Positions 1-9,915 of a stretch of 64,000 bases of DNA are shown piece after piece. Position 1 is the stretch's first letter. Every line of letters starts with the position of its first letter. The stretch comes from Dyadobacter sp. (GTDB lineage: Bacteria > Bacteroidota > Bacteroidia > Cytophagales > Spirosomataceae). The notes under the pieces were generated by a model. The model did not search any database. It saw only the letters and a list, made by a program, of their open reading frames with translations, and was not told the origin of the DNA. The stretch spans positions 62,001-126,000 of the forward strand of contig NZ_JAGIAS010000010.1 of NCBI RefSeq assembly GCF_017744695.1. Reading direction: 5' to 3'. A program made the position numbers and the translations under genes.

Positions 1-3000
1 CATTGAAATTCTACCCGGGTTTTGCAGCTGGTCGAATGTTCTGTTAAGTGATTTGAAATCCATACCAGCACCATATTTAACTTCGGCACTAAAGAAGCTG
101 AAATTGAGGTCGGAGCTTTTGTCAAGATAAAACCGCTGCGTATGCCAGATCTGCGGCTTGTCCCACTGGTGCATATAAAGCTGATCGAGCGATGCGTCGT
201 ACATGCTACCAAGCATTTCGGATGCTACCCGCTCCTTTTGCAATCCACTGATATTGATTTTCCAAGTTTCCTTGCTACCCGGCAATGTTTTATCGCGGAA
301 CGTTTCGTATGTGATTTTAAGTTGCTTGTTGGTCCACGGTACACTGATAGTCTCCACGTGCCTGTGAATGCGGTTGTGTTTGACAAACAGATATTGTGCA
401 AAATAGCCTCCCCGGTCGTTTTCAGTTGCTTTGAATTCGAACGTCGCAATCTGTTTGTCAAGGGAGGTAAATGAAAATGTGTCTTCTTCTTTCTTATCGA
501 GATCCCGGATCAGGAACACACGATCGGCCGTAGTACCGAGTTGAAGGGTAGTTTTCTGACCGGGTTCGATGGGACTGGTACCTTCTACCCATAGGTAGGC
601 CGGGTAAGGCAATGCTTTTTGCGGTGCGGTCAGTTGGATGTAACGAATGTCCGAAACTTCCTCATTGGCAGCATTCCTGGCCAGGATGCTGATTTTATAG
701 AAACCGGGCATAAGGTTCAGGTCGGTAGTCGGGATTGTTGGTTCGGGACCCAGCTTTACAGATTTAACAACCGGCGCGCCGCTGCTTTGCCAGTTTTCCA
801 TATCTGTTTCGGCGTCATATTCATCGTGTGGGAATACTTTGATATATTCGGCCTTGTTCATTACGAAAACATCGGGGCGAGGCCAGTAACGCTCGCGGAT
901 GAGGCGGTTTTCGGGTGTAATTCTGATAAAGCTGATGGTCGCGTCGGTGGCAATCGGCCTACCACTCAGGTTTTCCGAGCGGACTGCCAGCGATTTGAAT
1001 TCGGTGGCTTTGGTTTTTTGAGGAATATCCGATTTCAGGATAAATGACTTGTAAGTCGCTGAAATCGTGATCTCGTTACTTCTGGTCTCTCCGTTCAGGT
1101 CGGTAATATCCGCGTGGATGGCATAGTCGAATATCGGATCGGAATTCGGGCTCAACCGAAGATCAGGAATGGCGGTAAAATCGACCTTGAATTTGCCCGA
1201 TGCGTCGGTCGTGGTTTCACCATGCGCTATTTCTGCGGGACCCTGCATAGGAGGCATTCGTTTCCACCAAGCGTAAATCACGCGCGGTTTGCGCATTACC
1301 CGGTATTTGACCTGCGCCTCGTTGATCGCATTTCCGGCATACGTAGTCGCCGTTCCGCTTATCCGGATCGTGTCATTGACTTTGTAGTTGTTTTTCAATG
1401 TATCGAACACCACTTCGAATTTCGGTCGTTTGTATTCTTCAACTTTGAAACGGACCTGAGAATATTTGGTTGAAATCGTAAAATCACCGGTTAAGCCGTT
1501 CTGAGGCAGTAGAAAAGTGCCCGAAAAGCTGCCATATTCATTCACTTTATGCGTGGTGGTATGGATATCCTCCGCATTCGGATCTTCAAGCATCACCTCG
1601 ATTTCATACTTGCGGTCCTTCAATATCTGCGTCCCTTTTCTCGCAATACCTTTGTAGTACACGGCTTGTCCCGGCCGATAAATAGCCCTGTCGGTGAAGA
1701 GATAAACTTCGTCAACTTTGTCTTCGGGATCACTTTCACCGTAGTTGTTGTCAAATGCACCAGAATAAACCTGCCTTGTCTCGCGCAAAAAAAGGCGGTC
1801 GTTGTTATGGATGATTTCCGGCAGCAATTCATACCGGTCGTCGCGTTTAGGATCTCTTGGGATCAGAAACTGCCCATTGGCGTTAGTTTTGAGTAATGCC
1901 CCCTTCGATAGTTCATTTTTTCGGGAGTTGGGATTGTACATTCTTTTCCAGATCTGGACGCTGGCGTCCACTACCGGCTGGCCGTTATCCCTGTTCACCA
2001 CGAAATAGCGATCACTCATTTGTACGTAGCTCAAATTGGAAACGTGGAATAACCTCGCTGCCATCATTGTAGTACCATCTTTAAAACCCGAATCCGTACC
2101 TGCCAGTAGGATGTAGTCGCCTGTTTCCAAGCCATCCACCTTCACTTCAGTGCTATGTTGTTGATAATCGCGCGTGTCGGGTAACGCTTGTGTCCATGTG
2201 CGCATGGCGGGTGTGCGGGTAAGTACTTCCCATTTGTTTTGGTAATCATCCCTTTCATAATTTGCAATGGCTGCAGCGTCGGCTTTGATGAGCCGGAAAT
2301 GCATTAATGGAATGTTTTTGAAGTTCAGCAGTGCCCGAAATGGTTTTTGAGGCTCATTAACCCTCTCTAATGTCACGCCGAGCTGCATTTGCCGGATCAT
2401 GTTCAGGAGGTTATGAGCATTGATCCCTCCTTCGGTATCAGGGTTTTCGGAAGAAATTTTTTCACAAATAGCAACGGCTTGCACATTTTCGTACCGCACC
2501 GTGGAATCCTTACCAGCCTGAAACCGATCCGCTCGCTCGTGCAGCCAGGCAGCTTTCAGGTACCACGCCTGTGCGGCCGCTGGAATAGACTGGTATTGCT
2601 CTGCAACATGGTTAATGGCCATGTAATAGAGGCTGTCCTTATCGGGATGCACCGATTTTTGCCGGACATATTGAATCCGCGCCAGGTCAACGTCGATCAG
2701 CGCATCCGGCGAGGGGTCTTCAAGGTGAAACGCAACCAGCTTTTGGTAAAGCAGCAATGCCTGATATTCCAATGCGGATGAATCCCTCTTTTCGAACTTT
2801 CTGTGTATAAAATCTGCGGCAGGGTCGAATGCAGAGGCTGCATTGATTTCGAAGGAGTAGGCGGCTATCGGTACATCAAGCGCGCTGGAAGAAAAGTATT
2901 CCAATGCTTCGAATGCGAGTAAATCGAACAACGTAGGCCGGAGTTTGCGAACATTACCCTTGATGATGAGTGCATCGAACGGTTCGAGCGGTGTCTTTTT

Positions 3001-3513
3001 GAGCAGGTCCTCGTTGTGGATCGACAAAAGGTACAAATCGCCTATTTTTCGTTCGAAATCTTCGATTCCCCAGGTTGCAACGTCAGCCTTGTCAAAACTT
3101 GTGGTAGTTGTCCGGTTGTACAGTTGCCAGCGAACGGTATGGTAATAGCTAAGGTATTGATTTGCGATCAGGCTTGTAAGAATGGCTTTGGCTGGCCCGG
3201 TAACTTCGTTCTGTTCCTTTTCCAGCTCGCCGATAGACATCGCCAGGTTCTGCTCCCGGTTTTCGTTTTGCACATGGATCATATACACTGTTGCCTTGAT
3301 CAGTTGTGCTTCCTGCTTTTCTTTTTTTGCAAGCTGGTAAATACTTTTGATCTGTTCCAGAGCATCCTTATCAAGCCCCTTGCCGACTAATTCGTCGACC
3401 TTTTTCCATTCCGTATTGTAATTCTTGACCGGGCCTTGTCCGTGTGCGTGCATAGTTAATGATATAATAATGGTGATGATCAGATAGTAACCGAAGGTGT
3501 ACGTTAATTTCAT
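1..3513 (-). CDS. Alpha-2-macroglobulin family protein, 3' part cut by window edge
   Basis: An open minus-strand frame of 1171 codons runs off the left edge with no stop seen, so the C-terminal part is missing. It begins MKLTYTFGYYLIITIIIS, a signal peptide. The middle holds the macroglobulin MG2 signature YLFTDRAIYRPGQAVYYKG (about residues 595-615), followed by beta-sandwich domains, and a later segment reads SEMLGSMYDASLDQ, typical of Bacteroidota members. Family knowledge: these large exported or surface proteins are thought to trap proteases and are often near pbpC, which cannot be checked here. An in-frame ATG at 3525 is an alternative start four codons upstream. Confidence 0.88.
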   Translation of the reverse strand, partial: MKLTYTFGYYLIITIIISLTMHAHGQGPVKNYNTEWKKVDELVGKGLDKDALEQIKSIYQLAKKEKQEAQLIKATVYMIHVQNENREQNLAMSIGELEKEQNEVTGPAKAILTSLIANQYLSYYHTVRWQLYNRTTTTSFDKADVATWGIEDFERKIGDLYLLSIHNEDLLKKTPLEPFDALIIKGNVRKLRPTLFDLLAFEALEYFSSSALDVPIAAYSFEINAASAFDPAADFIHRKFEKRDSSALEYQALLLYQKLVAFHLEDPSPDALIDVDLARIQYVRQKSVHPDKDSLYYMAINHVAEQYQSIPAAAQAWYLKAAWLHERADRFQAGKDSTVRYENVQAVAICEKISSENPDTEGGINAHNLLNMIRQMQLGVTLERVNEPQKPFRALLNFKNIPLMHFRLIKADAAAIANYERDDYQNKWEVLTRTPAMRTWTQALPDTRDYQQHSTEVKVDGLETGDYILLAGTDSGFKDGTTMMAARLFHVSNLSYVQMSDRYFVVNRDNGQPVVDASVQIWKRMYNPNSRKNELSKGALLKTNANGQFLIPRDPKRDDRYELLPEIIHNNDRLFLRETRQVYSGAFDNNYGESDPEDKVDEVYLFTDRAIYRPGQAVYYKGIARKGTQILKDRKYEIEVMLEDPNAEDIHTTTHKVNEYGSFSGTFLLPQNGLTGDFTISTKYSQVRFKVEEYKRPKFEVVFDTLKNNYKVNDTIRISGTATTYAGNAINEAQVKYRVMRKPRVIYAWWKRMPPMQGPAEIAHGETTTDASGKFKVDFTAIPDLRLSPNSDPIFDYAIHADITDLNGETRSNEITISATYKSFILKSDIPQKTKATEFKSLAVRSENLSGRPIATDATISFIRITPENRLIRERYWPRPDVFVMNKAEYIKVFPHDEYDAETDMENWQSSGAPVVKSVKLGPEPTIPTTDLNLMPGFYKISILARNAANEEVSDIRYIQLTAPQKALPYPAYLWVEGTSPIEPGQKTTLQLGTTADRVFLIRDLDKKEEDTFSFTSLDKQIATFEFKATENDRGGYFAQYLFVKHNRIHRHVETISVPWTNKQLKITYETFRDKTLPGSKETWKINISGLQKERVASEMLGSMYDASLDQLYMHQWDKPQIWHTQRFYLDKSSDLNFSFFSAEVKYGAGMDFKSLNRTFDQLQNPGRISM

Positions 3514-3754
3514 CGTGCGAATCATTTGGTTTGTGATGAATGGATAAAGATAATAAAACGTCGCAGTGCCAAAAACGGCATTGAGCAGCCGGAAAACGTC
3601 ATTCAGCAAACAACCGGTGAAAGGCTTGCCTTGCAGAAGTATAAAACATCTACATTGCCTCTTTTTGCAATATGAAGTATCTTTAAATAGTGTTTTTGCA
3701 AAATATAACTAATTACTACTCTTCTTGAACGAATTTTATTTTTAAGTAAACTCT

Positions 3755-4828
3755 ATGCGTACGATCATGTTGGTGGCGGGGATCATCGTCGCACTGGTTT
3801 TGGGAAAATTATTCATTTTTTCAAAACCCGGTGAAGGCAAAGGCTCCGATGCGAAAAAAGGTGGTGAGGGGAAGAATGCGAAGTCCTCCGGCGGTGCTGT
3901 GCCGGTGAATGTTTTTATTGTGGGTAGGGAATCTATTGAAAACCAGATTTTTGCCTCGGGCACGGTGCTTCCCAACGAGGAAGTGAACCTGATGTCCGAA
4001 ATATCGGGCAGACTGGTGAAGCTCGATATCAAAGAAGGTTCGTACGTTGCCAAAGGACAGCTCATCGCGAAGATCAACGACCGCGAGTTGCAGGCACAGT
4101 TGCAGAAAGTGGCTTATAACCAGGATTTGAGTAAAAAAATAGAAGCACGGCAGAAGAAGTTGTTGAATGTGGAGGCCATCAACCTCGAAGAATATGATGT
4201 TACTTCCAATAATATCCGGGTTTTAGAGGCCGAAAAGGAGGTAATAGAAGCACAGTTGGAAAAGACGGAGATCCGGGCTCCTTTCAGCGGACGCATCGGG
4301 TTGAAGTTCATCAGCGAAGGTGCATACCTGGCTCCGGGTACGCCCATCGTAACCATTGTGCAGAGCAACCCGGTAAAAATCGATTTCACGGTTCCTGAAA
4401 AATACAGCCCTAGCATTCGGGTGGGAAGTTCGGTCAAATTCAACCTCGACGGCGATCCGTCGACTTACACTGCCAGAATTTTGGCCATTGACCCGAAAGT
4501 GGATGAAAACCTTCGCACGTTGCGCGTACGCGCACTCGCCAACAACCCCGAAGGCCGGTTTGTACCGGGAATGTTTGTGAAAGTACTGGCCGATCTCGAT
4601 GCGAACCGCTCCGCGATGATGATCCCGACAGAGGCCATTGTGCCGGTTTTGAAGGGTAAGAAAGTGTTTGTCGTGAAAGATGGCAAAGCACAGGAGGCTA
4701 TGGTGACGACGGGCCTGCGAACCGACAAGAAGATTCAGATCATAGACGGGTTACAGCCCGGTGATTCGCTGATTACCTCGGGGATCATCGCGATCAAACC
4801 TAACACCGCCGTGAAGGTCAACCTATGA
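3755..4828 (+). CDS. RND efflux periplasmic adaptor (membrane fusion protein)
   Basis: This 357-residue protein is the periplasmic adaptor of a tripartite RND pump. One N-terminal membrane anchor (MRTIMLVAGIIVALVLGKLF) is followed by a Lys/Gly-rich linker. A lipoyl-like half motif (SGRLVKLDIKEGSYVAKGQ), a short coiled-coil hairpin (about residues 105-150), the second lipoyl half (IRAPFSGRIGLKFISEGAY), a beta-barrel and a membrane-proximal domain follow in the expected HlyD/AcrA order. Its stop overlaps the start of the pump gene by 4 bp (ATGA), so the two are translationally coupled. No outer-membrane TolC-type factor lies nearby, so one encoded elsewhere is presumably shared. Substrate is unknown. 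Confidence 0.93.
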   Translation: MRTIMLVAGIIVALVLGKLFIFSKPGEGKGSDAKKGGEGKNAKSSGGAVPVNVFIVGRESIENQIFASGTVLPNEEVNLMSEISGRLVKLDIKEGSYVAKGQLIAKINDRELQAQLQKVAYNQDLSKKIEARQKKLLNVEAINLEEYDVTSNNIRVLEAEKEVIEAQLEKTEIRAPFSGRIGLKFISEGAYLAPGTPIVTIVQSNPVKIDFTVPEKYSPSIRVGSSVKFNLDGDPSTYTARILAIDPKVDENLRTLRVRALANNPEGRFVPGMFVKVLADLDANRSAMMIPTEAIVPVLKGKKVFVVKDGKAQEAMVTTGLRTDKKIQIIDGLQPGDSLITSGIIAIKPNTAVKVNL

Positions 4829-7800
4829 GCATATCAACCCTTTCTATCAAAAGGCCGGTTCTCGCGATTGTGATGAACCTGCTGATCATATTATTCGGAT
4901 TTCTGGGCTATAAGTTCCTGGGAATGCGGGAATTCCCGTCGATCGACCCGCCGGTGGTTTCCATTCGTACCAGCTACACGGGCGCGAATGCCGATATCAT
5001 TGAATCGCAGATCACCGAACCGCTCGAAAAGCAGTTGAACAGTATCGAGGGGATTAAGTCTATCAGCTCCACGAGCAGCCAGGGTACTAGCCAGATCACG
5101 GTAGAATTCGACATTGGAGTGGATATGGAACGTGCCGCGAACGACGTGCGCGACAAGGTAGGGTCTGCCTCACGGACGCTGCCGCTCGATATCGACGGCC
5201 CGCCGGTGGTAAGCAAAGCCGATGCCAACTCCGAGCCCATTATCGTACTTACTTTCACAAGTAATACCCGCTCGCACCTCGAGGTGAGCGACTATGCCGA
5301 AAACGTGATCGCCCAGCGCCTTCAGACGATCGAAGGGGTGAGCGAAATCCGCATTTTCGGACAGAAGAAGTATGCGATGCGGATCTGGATGGACCCGGTT
5401 AAAATGGCTTCGCTGGGCATTACGACCCAGGATGTGAAAACGGCGCTGGATAAGGAGAATGTGGAATTGCCGAGCGGGAAACTGGCCGGTGATAACACAG
5501 AGCTGACCGTGAAGACGATCGGCCGCTTCCGTACAGAAGAAGATTTTAATGAGATGATCATTAAAAATTCGGCTACGCAGACGATTCACCTGAAAGACAT
5601 CGGTTCCGCGACGCTGGGGCCCGAGAATGAAGAAACGATCCTGCGGCTTGACAATGTGCCGATGATCGGTCTGGCGATTTCACCGATGCCGGGAGCGAAC
5701 TACCTCAATATCGCGGAGGAAGTGAACAAGCGGATGGAAGCCATCAAAAAGGAGCTTCCGAAAGACTACAAGCTGGACACGCTGATCGACAATACCATTT
5801 TCGTGGAGCGCTCGATTGAGGAGGTAGGAGAAACGCTGCTGATCGCGATCGTGCTCGTCGTGATCATCATTTATCTCTTCTTCCGCGACTGGCTCATTGC
5901 GTTCCGTCCGCTCATTGACATACCGGTTTCGCTCATTGGTACATTCTTCATTATGTACATTATGGGCTTTTCCGTGAACGTGCTCACATTGCTCGCGATC
6001 GTGCTCGCGACCGGGCTTGTGGTGGATGACGGGATTGTGGTCACGGAAAATATTTTCAAGAAGATCGAACAGGGGATGAGTCCGATCGAGGCGGCTATTA
6101 AGGGCTCTAACGAGATCATATTTGCGGTTTTATCCACGTCTATTACGCTGGCGTCGGTGTTTTTGCCGGTGATTTTCATGGAAGGTTTTGTAGGAAAACT
6201 ATTCCGGGAATTCGGTATCGTTATTTCCGCCGCTGTACTGATTTCCGCATTCGTTTCACTGACGCTCACGCCGATGCTGAATGCCTACCTGGTGCGCAAG
6301 ACACATAAGAAAAGCTGGTTTTACGAGAAAACGGAGCCGTTTTTTGAAAAAATCACCAATGATTACGGCAATGCATTGGCCAAATTCCTGAAAATGCGTT
6401 GGGTGGCTGTACCGCTGGTAGCCATTACGCTGGGGATGATCTGGTTTTTTGGAAAGGATCTTCAATCGGAACTGGCGCCGTTGGACGACCGTAACTGGTT
6501 CCGGATCAATATGACAGCGCCGGAGGGTTCTTCGTTCGAGTTTACCGACCGTTATGTGCAGGATGTCGGCAACATGCTGATGGACTCGATGCCGGGTAAA
6601 AAGGGACTGATGTTGATCACGTCGCCGGGAAACTCAGGTCTTGGCGCTGCCAATACCGGCAGTGGTCGTATTGCGTTGGTTGACAAGAAATTGAGGAAGG
6701 AGTCGCAGCAGGAGATCGCGGATTATATTAACAAGAAACTCAAACAAATGCCCGATGCAAAGTCGTTTGTGGTGCAACAGCAGACGATCTCGGTGGATTC
6801 GCGCGGCGGGTTGCCTATCCAGTATGTGATCCAGGCCCCGGATTTTGAAAAATTGCGCGAGTACCTTCCCAAATTCATGGAGGAAGTGTCGGAAGACCCC
6901 ACTTTCGCGATTACGGACGTTAACCTGAAATTTAGCAAGCCTGAAATCCAGATCAAGATTGACCGCGAGAAAGCGAAGTCGCTGGGCGTTTCGGTGCAGG
7001 ATGTGGCGCAGACGATGCAACTGGCATTTGCAGGGCAGCGCTTCGGCTATTTCACCATGAACGGCCGCCAGTACCAGGTAATCGGTCAATACGACCGCGC
7101 CAACCGCGATGAACCGCTGGATTTGAAGAGTATGTTTGTCAAAACCAATACGGGCAAGCTGGTGCAGCTGGACAACATCGTGAAGGCGGAAGAAGAGAGC
7201 AGCCCACCACAGCTTTTCCACTACAACCGCTACATGAGCGCGACCGTGCAGGCCGCCCTCGCGCCCGGGAAGACCGTAGGCGATGGTATTGCCGCGATGG
7301 ACCGTATCCGCGACAAATTGAACGACGAGACGATCCAGACGGCATTGAGCGGTTCCTCCCGGGATTATGCGGAGAGCTCATCGAATACGATGTTCTCGTT
7401 CTTCCTGGCGTTGATACTGATCTACTTCATCCTGGCCGCCCAGTTCGAAAGTTTTGTGGATCCGTTCATCATTATGTTTACCGTGCCGCTGGCGATCGGC
7501 GGGGCAGTGTTCTCACTCTGGTTTTTCGATCAAACGCTTAATATTTTTAGCCAGATCGGGATGATCATGCTCATTGGGTTGGTGACGAAGAATGGTATCC
7601 TTATTGTCGAATTCGCGAACCAGTTGCGCGAGCAGGGGCGAAGCATTCAGGAAGCGGCATTGGAAGCGGCGACCATGCGTTTCAGGCCCATCCTGATGAC
7701 CAGTTTGGCGACTGTCCTCGGTGCATTACCTATCGCGATGGCGCTCGGCTCAGCCGGTCGTAGCCGGATGTCCATGGGGATCGTCATCATGGGAGGGCTG

Positions 7801-7938
7801 CTGTTCTCGCTCGTGCTGACATTGTACGTCATCCCGGCCATTTACACATTCTTCTCACGGCCTAAGAACTTCGAGAAAATGAAGATGATCGAGCGTGTGG
7901 CGAGAGATAGTGAATTGGAGGAGCCGGCGCATTTTTGA
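4825..7938 (+). CDS. RND efflux transporter, AcrB/MexB (HAE1) type inner-membrane pump
   Basis: At 1037 residues this is full length for a hydrophobe/amphiphile RND pump. TM1 (RPVLAIVMNLLIILFGFLGY), a large periplasmic porter loop, the TM2-6 bundle, a second periplasmic loop and the final TM bundle are all recognisable. The paired acidic proton-relay residues of TM4 are present as Asp401-Asp402 in GLVVDDGIVVTEN. It exports amphiphilic compounds by proton antiport together with the adaptor encoded just upstream. The C-terminus ends shortly after the last TM. No local regulator gene is seen next to the pair. Confidence 0.96.
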   Translation: MSISTLSIKRPVLAIVMNLLIILFGFLGYKFLGMREFPSIDPPVVSIRTSYTGANADIIESQITEPLEKQLNSIEGIKSISSTSSQGTSQITVEFDIGVDMERAANDVRDKVGSASRTLPLDIDGPPVVSKADANSEPIIVLTFTSNTRSHLEVSDYAENVIAQRLQTIEGVSEIRIFGQKKYAMRIWMDPVKMASLGITTQDVKTALDKENVELPSGKLAGDNTELTVKTIGRFRTEEDFNEMIIKNSATQTIHLKDIGSATLGPENEETILRLDNVPMIGLAISPMPGANYLNIAEEVNKRMEAIKKELPKDYKLDTLIDNTIFVERSIEEVGETLLIAIVLVVIIIYLFFRDWLIAFRPLIDIPVSLIGTFFIMYIMGFSVNVLTLLAIVLATGLVVDDGIVVTENIFKKIEQGMSPIEAAIKGSNEIIFAVLSTSITLASVFLPVIFMEGFVGKLFREFGIVISAAVLISAFVSLTLTPMLNAYLVRKTHKKSWFYEKTEPFFEKITNDYGNALAKFLKMRWVAVPLVAITLGMIWFFGKDLQSELAPLDDRNWFRINMTAPEGSSFEFTDRYVQDVGNMLMDSMPGKKGLMLITSPGNSGLGAANTGSGRIALVDKKLRKESQQEIADYINKKLKQMPDAKSFVVQQQTISVDSRGGLPIQYVIQAPDFEKLREYLPKFMEEVSEDPTFAITDVNLKFSKPEIQIKIDREKAKSLGVSVQDVAQTMQLAFAGQRFGYFTMNGRQYQVIGQYDRANRDEPLDLKSMFVKTNTGKLVQLDNIVKAEEESSPPQLFHYNRYMSATVQAALAPGKTVGDGIAAMDRIRDKLNDETIQTALSGSSRDYAESSSNTMFSFFLALILIYFILAAQFESFVDPFIIMFTVPLAIGGAVFSLWFFDQTLNIFSQIGMIMLIGLVTKNGILIVEFANQLREQGRSIQEAALEAATMRFRPILMTSLATVLGALPIAMALGSAGRSRMSMGIVIMGGLLFSLVLTLYVIPAIYTFFSRPKNFEKMKMIERVARDSELEEPAHF

Positions 7939-7995
7939 GTGTTGGTTGACTATGCTGGCGAAGTTTGTTAATTTTAATATAAATAGTCATTCACC

Positions 7996-8211
7996 ATGCA
8001 GGCGAGACCGAAAACTAAATTCACAAACCTTCAACAGGAACTGCTGCAATTGTATGCGCGGCAGGTTAGTGAAGAGGATTTGAGAAATATTAAGGAGCTG
8101 ATCGGCGCATACTTCGCCGGTCGGCTCAATTCATTGGCGGATGCGGCATGGGATAAGAATGGCTGGACTCAACAAGATATGGAAGATATTTTGAACGAAT
8201 CCAGCCAGTAA
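7996..8211 (+). CDS. Small antitoxin-like protein upstream of PIN-domain gene
   Basis: This 71-residue protein (MQARPKTKFTNLQQELLQLY...) is mostly predicted helix, with a short basic N-terminus and an acidic C-terminal tail (WTQQDMEDILNESSQ). I do not recognise a named family. Its stop lies 3 bp before the start of a PIN-domain gene, the usual order for a type II antitoxin-toxin pair, so the antitoxin role rests on context. It has no obvious ribbon-helix-helix or helix-turn-helix motif. It appears intact even though its presumed toxin partner is frameshifted. Confidence 0.72.
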   Translation: MQARPKTKFTNLQQELLQLYARQVSEEDLRNIKELIGAYFAGRLNSLADAAWDKNGWTQQDMEDILNESSQ

Positions 8212-8214
8212 TGA

Positions 8215-8627
8215 ATGAAAATTGTCCTGGACACTAACGTCCTGCTCGTATCGCTCCCCACTCATTCAAAATACCATCCGATCTTTCAGGCATTGCTTAG
8301 AAAGCGTTATGATCTTTTCGTGACAAATGAGGTATTGGCCGAGTACGAAGAGCAAATTGGACGCAGGTTAAGCATTGGGCGAACGGAGATACAACTTTCT
8401 CATTACTAAACCTATCAAACGTAGATTTGACTACTCCGTTTTACTTCTGGCAATTAATCGGCCAGGATCGGGACGATAACAAGTTTGTGGATTGTGCAGT
8501 AGCTTGCGGGGCTGATTATCTGGTGAGCAATGACAAGCATTTCGACGTGCTTGCGTCGATCAGTTTTCCCAAAATCAAAGTTATCAAGGCAGAGAAATTT
8601 CTCGAAATTTTAGAGAGCATCCCTTAA
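8215..8627 (+). pseudogene. PIN-domain ribonuclease toxin, interrupted by a frameshift
   Basis: The first reading frame gives MKIVLDTNVLLVSL, the canonical PIN start with its first catalytic Asp, then TNEVLAEYEEQIGRR, and stops at 8407-8409. The rest of the PIN fold continues in another frame: LLNLSNVDLTTPFYFWQLIG, then DRDDNKFVDCAV and ADYLVSNDKHFDVL with the remaining acidic residues, ending at 8627. The two halves join into a normal-length PIN_3-type protein if one base is restored near 8385-8400. This is either a natural inactivating frameshift or a sequencing error. The stop codon directly abuts the stop of the convergent desaturase gene. Confidence 0.85.
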
Positions 8628-9749
8628 TTACCGCGTTCCCATATTTTTTAGCATCCTTACATGCGAGCTTAATGCGTTGCCGAAATTGGTTTTGGCGTTG
8701 TAAACCAGCCCGAATTCCAGTGCGGTAGCTTTTACAATGGGTGACAATGCGTGGTAGTGGATGTGAGAAATGGAGGGGAAAAGGTGGTGTTCTATCTGGT
8801 AGTCGAGGCCGCCGATAAACCATGAAAGTATGCGGTTCTTCCCGGCAAAATTGGAGGTCGTTTGAAGCTGGTGAACGGCCCAGGCGTTTTCGATACAGCC
8901 TGCATTGTCGGGTTCGGGCTGTTCAGCACCTTCTACGACGTGTGCCATTTGGAATATGGTACTCAATATCATTCCGGCGGTGCCATGCATCAGGAAAAAC
9001 CCGGCCAGCCATTGCCAGAACGTGAGCGAGGTGAAACTGAGCGGTACAATGCAGATGAAGAACAAATAGGCCAGCTTCGTTGCGACAAGGCGGATCAATT
9101 CTTTCCTGGGAAACGGCTTCGTCATACCCGACTTTGCCATTCTGTTGAAAATTCCTATTTCTTTAAAATCCTTCCAGAGGAACGACACGGTCATGAGACT
9201 GTACAGCAGGAACGCATAAATATGCTGAAACCGATGGATATACTTTTGCTTCTCCTGAAACGATAGCCGAAGGAGGAACTTGCCGGTAATGTCCTCGTCC
9301 ACATCGTGGATGTTGGTGTAGGTGTGATGCAACCGGTTGTGTTGTACTTCCCAGTTGTAGGCGTTACCTCCCAGCAGGTAAATCGATGTGCCGAATATTT
9401 TGTTCAGAATGCTCGATTTGGCCAGCGAGCCGTGAATAGCGTCGTGCATAACGGACATCCCGACACCCGCTACACCAAAGCCCATTACTACGGCCAGCAC
9501 GGCCATAGCCAGGGTGGAGAACCGATCCGAAAGGATCAGGGCGTAAGGTACAATGTAGAGGCTCAGCATGAACAGCGCCTTGTAGATGATCTGGTCGCCA
9601 CCCGACTTGCAAAGTTCGTTCGAGGAAAAGTAATAGTCTACCCGATGCCTTAGCGTGGTGAAGAAGGTACTTTTTTCGGCATTGGTGAATTTGATTTTCT
9701 GGTATTGCATATCTGACAGATAGGAGTAAAACTTTTTGGGGCGGCCCAT
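8628..9749 (-). CDS. Acyl-CoA / fatty acid desaturase (delta-6-like, membrane bound)
   Basis: This 373-residue integral membrane di-iron desaturase introduces a double bond into acyl chains, adjusting membrane fluidity. The three histidine boxes are visible: HDAIHG (about residue 107), HNRLHHTYTN (about 137) and QIEHHLFP (about 317). Gln instead of His as first residue of the third box is typical of the front-end (delta-6-like) group. No cytochrome b5 domain is fused. Four or more hydrophobic segments flank the boxes. The gene stands alone, converging with the broken PIN gene. Exact regiospecificity cannot be told from sequence. Confidence 0.92.
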   Translation of the reverse strand: MGRPKKFYSYLSDMQYQKIKFTNAEKSTFFTTLRHRVDYYFSSNELCKSGGDQIIYKALFMLSLYIVPYALILSDRFSTLAMAVLAVVMGFGVAGVGMSVMHDAIHGSLAKSSILNKIFGTSIYLLGGNAYNWEVQHNRLHHTYTNIHDVDEDITGKFLLRLSFQEKQKYIHRFQHIYAFLLYSLMTVSFLWKDFKEIGIFNRMAKSGMTKPFPRKELIRLVATKLAYLFFICIVPLSFTSLTFWQWLAGFFLMHGTAGMILSTIFQMAHVVEGAEQPEPDNAGCIENAWAVHQLQTTSNFAGKNRILSWFIGGLDYQIEHHLFPSISHIHYHALSPIVKATALEFGLVYNAKTNFGNALSSHVRMLKNMGTR

Positions 9750-9856
9750 TAGGAACGGGTTCGAACGGGTATTATTGGTTGGCAGGCAATGTTAATTTCC
9801 AATGCACCTGATTATTCCGGCAAAAGCGATTTGGAGAAATTTAATTTGGCAGATAC

Positions 9857-9894
9857 CTGAAAAACAAAAGGGCCAGCATTGCATGCCGGCCCTT
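9857..9894 (-). terminator. Intrinsic terminator downstream of metK
   Basis: A 12-bp stem with one mismatch (9868-9879 with 9883-9894) and a 3-nt loop is followed, reading the minus strand, by a T-rich tail (TTTTGTTTTTC). It lies 22 bp past the metK stop. Confidence 0.85.
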
Positions 9895-9915
9895 CCAATG
9901 AGGATATATCGATGT

